Source of the DNA: Microdochium bolleyi
Taxonomy: Eukaryota > Ascomycota > Sordariomycetes > Xylariales > Microdochiaceae
Direction: 5' to 3'
DNA length: 64,000 bases
NCBI GenBank assembly: GCA_001566295.1
Contig: KQ964249.1
Coordinates: 372,001 to 436,000 of the forward strand
Shown: positions 55,577 through 64,000 of the stretch, one piece after another
Numbering within the stretch: position 1 is the first letter of the stretch
Layout of the letters: every line of letters begins with the position of its first letter
The notes under the pieces: model-generated
The model's database searches: none
Told to the model about the DNA's origin: nothing
The model's input: the letters and a program-made list of their open reading frames with translations, nothing else
Translations under genes and position numbers: made by a program

Positions 55577-57461
55577 TCATCCAAATATTGCTTCTCCGAA
55601 GTCGAGAGTCCCATAATCAAGCCACTCGAACGCGGGGTCGAAAAGCTCGTCCGAGGCCAATGGGGGGTCCGCCGATGAGAGCGGAGTATCGATGCGACTC
55701 AAGACCTCATCAACCAGCTGTGACAGCCGTCGCTGCGCATCAGTGCAAACCTGGAAGTCACCGTGACTGGGGCTGGCCACCCAAGACAAGGTGGACAAGA
55801 AGGCACACAAGTTGCGAATAGTCTCTGCGGTGGGGAGAGCCGCGGATGGCTTGTCCTGGGTGCGTTTCGACACGCGCAGCTCCTGGGCCAGTACCATTGC
55901 ACATGGTATACCATAGTAAAGAGTCTGTTGGTCAGCTTGGCATGAGGCGTGCGCGAATATCTCAGCCATGGGGGTTCTGTTTTAACACGTACAATCCAGG
56001 AATAATCTCGACTGAAATCAAGTTTAGACATTCGATATCTTGTCGCCTCGATGACAGTGGCGAGGATTTGCTGGGCAGTTTCTATGAAAGCGGGCTGACT
56101 TTCAAGTACATGGCGCGATATGTGTTACAGCAGCAGAAAGCGGCTATGGAGGTCGTCGAGATATGTCGACAATAGCGTGAGCGTGTTGCTAGCGTCGACG
56201 TGTCTGTCGGCTTCATTGCGGTTCTATGATCGATCGTATCGTAACAGGTCGGGGCACTGCTCCCAGCTGACCTGGGCCTCGTCCAGGATGCGCCTGAGGA
56301 CCCGTATTATTCATCGGTATGGCTTAGCCTTGAGATGGGCGTTGAACTCACAACGCCTTGGGCAAGGGGTGTCGTGATTGCACGGAGAGGCGGTCGACTC
56401 TGCAACCTTGCCCTTGAACACGGCCAACACGAAACGGATGCGTGCGAGGCTCGTGCGGTGGACCTGCCCTTGCTGATCCCAGCCATGTGGTCCCAGCTGC
56501 TCGATGGCGTCAACGAGACTTGACGAATTGCCGACCAGGACATCATCGCTCAGATCCAATGGCGGAACCAGATCGCAGAGTCGATAGTTGAGTAGGGGAG
56601 TTCATCCTAGAAAGGTGGCAACGCACTTGTCGACATAGAATGCGGTCGCGAAGCAGCCTCTTTTCCACCCTGTGAGAAACCTGGGGTCATTGCTGTCTTG
56701 ATGGCCTTGCTTGTGGATGCCGGAGAAGTAGACGCTAGCAGAGAGTTGTCCAAGACTATGCCATGCTTGGTGACCTTGATAATGTGAACAGTCAAAAGTA
56801 GAGCCATGAATAACAAGGGAAGGGCCGGCTTTGGGGGCATCTTAATTGAATCGCCACGCTGTTGAGTCTTGAACATGAGGTCGTTGACTTGCAAAGAGAT
56901 GGTAAGTTCATTCGAGCACGAGGATTGAGTGCACCAAGACAGGCAAAAACTGCAGGCCTCAGCTATCCTGGATAACAGATGTGCACGATCAGGCAGTTGG
57001 TTCTCCTTCAGAAGTGTGTCATTGTCTGGAGTTGCAACCAGGGCCCGGCCAGCCACCGCGAGGACATTGCCAGTAGCTTCCCAACGGAGAAGATCTTCGG
57101 TGAAGAGAGACACGTACTCCTGTACTGCCATGGACTTGCGGGGCACCAATGGTCGCGAAGTGTTGTCGAATTTCCGAGCAGAAACCTTGGCGAGTGTTTG
57201 CTCCAACCCGTTCGATGCAGCCTCGTCGAGCACCTTACAGATGGCCTGCATGATGTCGTCTAACACCTTGTGATGGAGAAGGGGTCCGCGGCAACGCTGC
57301 TGAGACTCCTGGATCAACGACTCGTATACACGGTGCGAGTGCAAGAGCTTCAAGACTTTAACTCCGGACGCGATATCCTTGAGTTGGACTGAATGGTCTG
57401 CAGGAGCTGCTACCGGATCTGAATGTGCTTGTCCTTGTGCGGGTGAAACCTCAGCTTGCAA
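55577..57461 (-). pseudogene. Zn2Cys6-type fungal transcription regulator, inactivated
   Basis: On the minus strand the middle homology region typical of Zn2Cys6 regulators can be followed. It runs VLKLLHSHRVYESLIQE, KSMAVQEYVSLFTEDLLRWE, ATGNVLAVAGRALV, ELTISLQVNDLMFKTQQRGD, then HQAWHSLGQLSASVYFSGIH, CFATAFYVDKCVATFLG, NYRLCDLVPPLDLSDDVLVG, RILDEAQVSWEQCPDLLRYD and RDYSWI. An intron at 55925-55992 (GTACGT, GCTGAC, CAACAG) leads to an intact last exon (YYGIPCAMVLAQELRV; end GTLDFGEAIFG). Four stops sit in one frame at 56602-56604 (TGA), 56311-56313 (TGA), 56224-56226 (TAG) and 56125-56127 (TAA). The intron expected after GDS (about 56775-56845) has TT where GT is needed. I could not find the zinc-cluster DNA-binding exon upstream. 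The gene is therefore dead, although its frame is hardly disturbed. Confidence 0.82.
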
Positions 57462-57920
57462 AGAACTACGGCACGATCCATTAGTTTTTCTTTGCTCATT
57501 TCATGACTTTTCCTATCCCGGTCGACCGCCCTTCGAAACGCGTATTACAAGTCGTCGAGCAATGAACCGAAAGGAGACGGTGTGGAGCTGATATACACAC
57601 TTGGGAGTCTCGAGGATGTTGCTGGTGGTGCCCGACGCCACGAGCCGTGATGTCTGATCGGCTGTCTTTCGACGCGACAAGGACATGGGCGCTGGGTGTG
57701 CAGAGAGGAGCCAGAGTGAAGGTGACGGGTCGAGCAGGAGTATGCTGGGGGTTGTGTCGCAGGTTACCGGCATGCGGAATACGGAGTACGGAATAGGACC
57801 TGCATTCGGAGCTGGCCAGACCAGGGTGACTCCAGTTGGTTCTGGCACTCTGGACGGGCATCATGATTTCCCACACGCCTGTTACTGTCTGTATTTAAGG
57901 TCAAAGGGCCAGACAGATCA
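57462..57920. other. former divergent promoter between the two pseudogenes
   Basis: 459 bases separate the 5' ends of the regulator and the transporter relics. A minus-strand frame (57513-57848) lacks the Cys spacing of a zinc cluster. The region should contain the old shared promoter and perhaps the lost DNA-binding exon in unrecognisable form. Confidence 0.4.
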
Positions 57921-59721
57921 ATGTCGCAAGAAGACCGTCAAGTTCTGATAATATCGCCAGCTTCGCATCCGAGCTCGGTTCCATCGACCATGGCTCTCCT
58001 GTCTCCAGAAGACCCAGAGAAACACAATCGACCTCAATCCGAGATGCCGCCTCTGCCACCAGTCGAGCTCGTCGGCTGGGATGGCGAGGATGATCCCGCA
58101 AATCCTCGCAATTAGCCAGCACGGCAGAAATGGGGCAACATTTGTCTCATCTCAACCATCACCATCATAACGTGAGGAGGGTCCGTTGATATTCCTGGTG
58201 GCATTCTCGCTCCACCCCACTCCGTCTCGTCCACTGAAAGCTATACTACCTCCTATAGGCCTCTTGCGTCATTCATGTTCGCGCCAGCTGTTCCCGACAC
58301 GATGATGTAGTTTCATGATGGCAGCTCCGCAATGGCCTCCCTCGTCGTGTCAATCTACGTCGTTGGGTTCGCTCTTGGACCCCTCGTCTTCGCACCACTC
58401 TCGGAAGTCTATGGCCGGTTATACATCTACCACCACATCTCAAATATTTTGTTCCTTATCTTCACTGTCAGCTGCGCCCTGAGCACGCAGACGGCCATGT
58501 TCGTCACGTTCCGCCTGCTCGCTGGCTGCGTAGGCGCCACTCCACTTGTTCTGGAGGCGCGTTCATCGCCGACATCATCCCTGCGGATCAACGAGGAGCG
58601 GCCATGACTCTTTGGGACGCGGGACAGCCTTTCGGTTCGGTACATTTACCTTGCACTTGATCAAACTGTTGAACCTGTACTTATCAGCACCAATCCGTGG
58701 GAAACAGGTCATCGGACCGGTTGGAGGCGGCTTTCTGAACGAGGCGGCTAGCTGGCGATGGATCTTTTGGGTCTTCTTAATCTTTGTAGGTCGCATTCGC
58801 CCTTGCTCAGAGCACTGCGTCAAAAGTCTGACATATGGGTTTCAATGACACAGGGCGGTGTGACCACTATTCTTGGACTACTGTTCATGCGCGAGACCTA
58901 TGCGCCGGTCCTTTTGGCTCGAAAGGCCAAGCACCTTCGCAGGACCAAAGGAAACCACCACTATCTATCTCAGCACGATATCGACCACAACTCCGTGTCC
59001 AAAGTCCTACGAGGTTGCCTCTTCCGCCCACTACGCATGCTGTTCACCGAACCCATACTGTTCATTCTGTCGGGTGATGTATCCATCGTATATGGATATC
59101 TTTATCTCGTCTTTACAACCTTGACCTTTGTTTACAAAGACTCGTACGGGTTCTCCTCTGGAGCCGCTGGCCTGATGTTTCTGGGAATCGGGATCGGAAT
59201 GTTCATCAGTACGCTAAAGCCTTATTATCTTTGTCTTCCTGTGCCAGAGTTTTACCCGTTTATCATGCAGGCTTGGTGGCTGTCGGAATGACCTCAGACA
59301 GGATTGTAGCGTGGAGGCAGCGCCATCGGGAACTTGAGCCGGAGGACAGGCTACCTCTGCTCGTTCCCGGACCTTCCTCATACCAGTGGGCCTGTTCTGG
59401 TACGACTGGGCATTGCAAGCCCAAGCCTTTTGGCTAGTCCCGCTGGTCGGGATGGGTGTGTTGGGCGCGGGCATTATAGCTACGTTTGTTCCCATACAAA
59501 TGTACCTCATTGATACATTCCATGATCATGCGGCTTCTGCATTGGCGAGACTGGCGATGATGAGGAGCACAGTGAGAGCTACACTACCCCTGGTAGGCGG
59601 GCAAATGTACCAATATCTGGGTTATGGCTGGGGAAATAGCCTGCTGGGTTTCGTTGCGCTCGCCCTGACACCCATACCGTTCTTGTTCATCAGGTATGGC
59701 CAACGTCTCAGGAGAGGCTAA
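57921..59721 (+). pseudogene. MFS transporter (drug:H+ antiporter-like), inactivated
   Basis: The plus strand preserves a 12-14-helix MFS transporter in pieces. The N-tail ends LVGWDGEDDPANPRN and runs into TAG (58113-58115) where the family has W. After an intron at 58172-58258 comes LASFMFAPAVPDTMM, then a second TAG (58308-58310) and SLVVSIYVVGFALGPLVFAP followed by LSEVYGR, the motif A region. A one-base loss at about 58550 shifts the frame before AFIADIIPADQRGAAMTLWD. Introns at 58640-58707, 58786-58853 and 59209-59270 still have GT-AG. GPVGGGFLNEAASWRWIFWV and LLFMRETYAPVLLARKAKHL are clear. A second frame break at about 59378 precedes PVGLFWYDWALQAQAFW. The end (YGWGNSLLGFVALALTPIPF) is intact. 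Such transporters export toxic metabolites or drugs. Confidence 0.88.
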
Positions 59722-60299
59722 TTTGGCCAGACAACGAATTGACCCCCACTCCCCCTCTGAATCTCACCATGAATAAATATTGTATGGCTAGATTATTTCA
59801 ATCAATCAATTCCATAGACGTATCGCAGACGAATAGGGGATTAAGATGACCTTTGAACATGAAGAGATGGCGAAATGTTTGCGCGTCATCCTCACTGTGA
59901 TAGTGCTATATTTAAGCAAGGAACAAGAAAAAATCTCTACCTGCCGCGGTGGACCAAACAGTTCTAAGATTTGAATGGCAGATTTATGGAGACGCACAAG
60001 GAAATCACCATCACACTGTGGCTGAGAACAAGCCATGGCGGTGTCGCTGGTCGTCGTTGTTGTGCTTTTACTATAGGGAGGGCCTGAAAGGCTTGGCTTG
60101 GCTTGGCAACGGTGTAAGTGACGAGCGCAAGGTGTCAAAAGGAATTGGGATGGTACTGAAGTTGATGATAAGGCAGTCGAGTTGTACGTAGTACTAGGTA
60201 TCGTTCATAACCAAAAGCAATACAGAAAAACAACGTGAGCGCATGCAGACATTTTCTCCTCCCATGATCGTTCAAAAGAAGAAAGAAAAACCCATCGGT
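59722..60299. other. intergenic between convergent ends
   Basis: 578 bases between the dead transporter and the sulfate permease stop; A/T-rich, no gene seen. Confidence 0.5.
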
Positions 60300-62648
60300 T
60301 CAACCGGTCTTCTCCAGCACGATCCCCTCGAGGCTGCCCCTCTCCTCGCGGTCCCAGATGGCCTGGTCGAGCGAGTCGTACAGCACATCGCCCTCGGCCT
60401 GCTGCCCGCCGAGCCCCTCGTACTCGACGACCTTCCACTTGGCGCGCTCGAACTTGCGGCGCACCTTGTCGCTCATCCCGACCATGCGAACCTGCACGTA
60501 CTTGCCGAGCTTGCGGTGGATGTCGTCCTTGAGCTCGCTGAGCGCGATAATGCCCGTCGTGTCGATCCAGTTGACGCGGCTCAGGTCCCAGACCACGACG
60601 GCGAGCGCCGTGTTCTTGAGCGCGAGGCGGTGCTGCGCGCGCAGGCGCTCGAGGCGGCGCTCCGCGGCGACGGTCCACAGGCGCTCGGTGCTCGCGGCCC
60701 CGCCGTCGGTCACGGTCGGGAACACGAGCTGGATGTTCTCGAGGGCCGCGGTTTTGCCGCGGTAGGCGTTGGGGAAGAAGATTGTGTCGGTGAACTGCAC
60801 GACCGCCGTATCCTCGGGCAGCCGCTGGCCGCCAAAGGGCCCGCCGAGGCCGGAGCGATTGATGCCGACGACGGTGTAGTCGCCCGTGCCGTAGGTGGTC
60901 TGGCGGTCGAGGGCGTTGATGTCCTTGGTGATGTTGTCCTTGTCGTCCCTGTCGCTGCTGTCGGCGTGGTTGTTCTTGTTGCTGCCGATGGCGCCGACGA
61001 TGGCCGCCTCGGGGTTGGACGACTCCGAGCCCCTGCGGCCGCCGGTGTGCACATCGGGCTTGATGAACGCCGAGCGGAGCAGGGACCAGAGGACGCTCCA
61101 GCCTGCCGCGGCACCGATGCCGACCTCGGCGGAGACGAAGATGGTGAGCCAGAAGGCGACCATGCTGGCGATGAAGTCGGCAAAGGAAATGCGCCAGTAG
61201 CGCCAGAAGAGGGAGAGGGGGCCGAAAAGGTGGATGACGGCCATGATCTATCAATGGAGGATGAGAAATTAGTCACTGTGTCACGAGCCTGTGCACAAGG
61301 GTGGAGAGCTTGAGACAACGTACAATAATGGCAGCAAGAGTCGAGCTTGGCAGCCAGTACAAGGCCGGGGAGAAGACGTAGAGGGTCAGGATGATGAAGC
61401 CGGCAGTGACGGCGCCGTATAGGGGGCTGCGGACGCGGCATTCGCTGTTTACGGCGGTTCGGGACATGGCACCGCCGACGGGCATGACGTGGAAGAAGCC
61501 GTTAATGATGTTGGTCACGCCGAGATAGTTGAGCTCCTGGCTTTGGCCGATGGTGTAGTTGTTCTTGCGGCCAAAAGCCTTGCCGACGGCCAGGTGCTCG
61601 AGGGCGCAGGCCATAAAGGGGGCGATGGCACGCAGGGCGATCTTGCTGATGAGGGCGGACTCTGGCACCGTCGGGGCGACGATGCCTTTCGTGCTGACCT
61701 TGCTGACAGCGAAGACGTAGTTCTTGGGGTCGCGGCCGTTGTTGACACCGTATGAGATGAGGGTGAAGATGACGAGGACGATGACGGCGCGACTCGAGGA
61801 CATGTACTTGATGAGGAAGTGCTTCTTGCCATACCGTTGGCCGATCTTCTGCAGGAGCACGAGCATGATGATGGAGCCGAGGCCTACTCCACAGGTCGGC
61901 CCGTCCCATTGTGGCAGTCGTCTCAACATGGATCCCAGCTGGTTGAACACTCCGTCAGGCATGTTGCTGAGGCCGACCAGCTTGCCGACCTGACCGAAGC
62001 CGATGACGAGGGCCGTGGCAGAGATAAAGCCGGTCAGGACCGGGACAGAGACGTAGTCGAGGATAAAGCCGAGTTCGAGCATGCCAAGGACGAGACTGTA
62101 TACTCCGACCATGAGGGCCACAGCGGTGGCGATCTGTGTAGGTGTGTATTCATTCTTGAGGTCGTGGACAATCTCAGCGGTCAGCAGTCCGAGGATAGAG
62201 GTTGGACCCGTGGAGAGATCTAAGCAGTTCGAAAGGTGCAGAGTTAGTTCATCGTGTTTGTGTATAGTGCTCTTATGTGGGGCTGAGTATAGTAGTGAGG
62301 ATTCAATTGCTGACCTTTGGATGTTCCCATAAAGACCGCAACAGCAGCCGGCACCCAGGAAGAGTATAGTCCATTCTCGATAGGAATAGTTGCGATCTGG
62401 GCATAGGCAAGACCCTGCGGGATGAGCATGACACCGATGGTCAGACCCGCGACGAAGTCCTGTACTAGCCATGACGGGTTGTATCTCGGCAGCCACTCGA
62501 TGATGGGGAACTTGCTCAGCGAGTATTCGGAAACGGCAGGGAGGATTCTCTTGGGGCTGGTATGGGCAATTTCGCCAATGCGGTTCAGTGTGGCATCGGT
62601 CTGCAGCTCCTGCTTGAGGGCCGCGGTCTTCTGGCGGATCTTGTCCAT
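60300..62648 (-). CDS. SulP-family sulfate permease with STAS domain
   Basis: Three minus-strand exons, 62315-62648, 61324-62219 and 60300-61247, giving 725 residues. Intron 1 has the less usual donor GTCAGC, a GAACTAAC branch site and acceptor GCTTAG. Intron 2 is GTACGT to TGATAG. The SulP signature is visible: LPRYNPSWLVQDFVAGLTIG, VMLIPQGLAYAQIATIPIEN, GLYSSWVPA, then the split block FMGTSK/DLSTGPTSILGLLTAE. Membrane helices follow to about residue 480 (ALVIGFGQVGKLVGL, NIINGFFHVMPVGGAMSRTA). The C-terminal STAS domain has LENIQLVFPTVTDG, LAVVVWDLSRVNWIDTTGII, ALSELKDDIHRKLGKYVQVR. It is a proton-coupled sulfate importer of the plasma membrane. The STAS tail is short, ending GIVLEKTG, compared with the roughly 800-residue yeast enzymes. 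Confidence 0.93.
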
Positions 62649-64000
62649 GATAATGAAGACTAAAGGCGGCACTCGAAAGTCTTGATCGGGTCTTGTGGAA
62701 TTCAGTCCACGAGGCTCTTTTCAAAGACGCGCGTGAGAATAAGTGGCTTGTATAGAAACAAATGAGTGGTAGCAAAACACCATTCCCGAGGTCACACCTG
62801 GAGGATGCAGAAATCGACGTTATAAACTCAAGGCCAGCCTACTGTGATTCCCCTCCTCATGAACAACCGACCCAGTCAGGGCTGGGGCGGTGCCCAACCA
62901 GGTGACAAAGCAACCATCCATGAAGTTGACTGCTCCCGTGCTTCCGCATCTGACAGGCCGTCTCGCATACGAGCCCTCGAGCGGTTCGACTCCAACCAGC
63001 CAATGGTCCCTCCGCATGGCGTGGTAGCGTGGTCCTTACTGTATCTGGGCAAGAGTGACGCTCGCTCACATTGCGCGGCCTCTCTGCGTCTGTGTCTAGG
63101 GGAAGGAAAGCAAGGTGTGAGTGTGCAGTGTAGCCGTGACATGCAAGTGCTAGCTGCATTCCCGGTTCACACCATCTTGTTCCCGCCCTGTCCATGGTGT
63201 GTGTGTGTGTCTTGGGCGTGCCATGTGGCCATGCGCAAGAAGGTTTCCCCTCTTTCTGAGCTTGCACACGCCCGCACAACTCGTTTCTCCTCCTCTTGCC
63301 AGAACCATACCCCTGCCAACGTCCACAGATCTCGCATCAACTCCGATTCACCAAGGGACTGTCCGGCGTTCTTATTGGGATAGAGCCAGCGGCTGGTCAT
63401 CATCTACTTCGTGCAACACACCCCTCCTTCGGGCATTTCTCGCAGTTTCGTCGGGAATGCACGTCGTCCAGGCGCCTCCGGACCGATCTAGATCAGGTTT
63501 ATCCTTGGTTCGGATACGCCATAGATGCAGACAGTCAGTGGTGGCGCATATATCAGATAGTTCGCGGATCAAGCGGAGCGAGAAGCCAGGCAACCATAAA
63601 CAAGGTACTATGGACCGAGTACAGTATCTTCGGGTTTATCCAGTCAATATACACCACAATTCCATTCTAATCACAGAAGCCGGACGCCGAGGGCCCTCCG
63701 GGTTGTCCAGCTCGGGATTACTGACCGGTCAGCTTGCTACCCAGCCCTGTCAGTCATGTGCGTTTAGGGGAGGCTCCTGCGCTCGCATTGCATCGTGCAT
63801 GAGTCTTGCGTCGCCGCACGATTTGCGGCGCCCGCTCTAGTGGTGGACAAAAGCGTGCCGCGTGATGCCGGCATGAAACGTCTAGTATTTTCTCTATTTT
63901 GAATTTATGACCCGAGGGCAGAAAGTCCCCGTATTTTAGCGTGTCGGACATAGAAGTGATACCCACAGGCGCCGGCGAGGGGCCGAACAGGGAAGCTGCA
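62649..64000. other. sulfate permease upstream region and window end
   Basis: 1.35 kb upstream of the permease. A (GT)7 microsatellite lies at 63197-63210. Plus-strand frames at 62844-63383 and 63199-63840 have no domain. No gene is supported to the window end. Confidence 0.5.
63197..63210 (+). repeat. (GT)7 microsatellite
   Basis: Seven perfect GT dinucleotides within unique sequence. Confidence 0.85.

Noticed and set aside
60205..61254. 349-codon minus-strand and 356-codon plus-strand frames over the sulfate permease
   Set aside because: Shadows of the STAS-encoding exon in other frames; His/Arg-rich or Val/Leu/Asp-rich low-complexity text.
62983..62993. tRNA B-box-like GGTTCGACTCC
   Set aside because: Flanking bases do not form a T-arm stem and no A box or acceptor stem is found around it.

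Overview
The window is nuclear DNA of a filamentous ascomycete (Pezizomycotina, most likely Sordariomycetes). The evidence is spliced genes with short introns (about 43-120 nt, GTRAGT-type donors, CTRAY-like branch points), a HET-domain gene, fungal-type C2-AGC kinase Sch9, Iec1 and a Zn2Cys6 regulator. Exon coordinates below were worked out by hand from splice signals and reading-frame continuity; no search was run.

Layout. 1-11 kb holds conserved genes: the 3' end of an alpha/beta hydrolase, an Mpv17/PMP22 membrane protein, phosphoglycerate kinase, proteasome subunit Sem1 and the mitochondrial/inclusion-clearance protein Iml2. 11-24.5 kb is gene-poor and looks accessory: a membrane-anchored HET protein, a secreted protein with Kex2-like sites, a secreted cytochrome-domain/b561 protein, and a 5.4 kb stretch with no supportable gene. 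24.5-43 kb carries two growth-signalling AGC kinases of the S6K class (a Psk1-like kinase on the minus strand and Sch9 on the plus strand). Between them lie a four-helix membrane protein with a 6-nt first exon, the Fe-S assembly factor Nar1, a SUZ-domain protein, a small unknown protein and an RG-rich unknown protein whose frame is broken by a TAG. 45-55 kb holds ATP synthase subunit H (Atp14), a family-16 type methyltransferase, Iec1 of the INO80 complex, the actin-binding protein Abp1 and a CYSTM-like Q/G/Y-rich protein. 55.5-60 kb contains a divergent pair of dead genes, a Zn2Cys6-type regulator and an MFS transporter. Both have in-frame stops reachable by C-to-T or G-to-A changes. An intact SulP sulfate permease follows on the minus strand.

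The housekeeping genes share no single pathway. The clearest functional links are the two S6K-type kinases and the regulator/transporter pair, which looks like a formerly co-regulated export module. The most noteworthy observations are this dead pair, which recalls the fungal RIP mutation process, the TAG-split gene at 34.6-35.9 kb, and an unexplained coding-like stretch at 36 kb. I found no tRNA, rRNA, intact transposon or CRISPR array that I could support.
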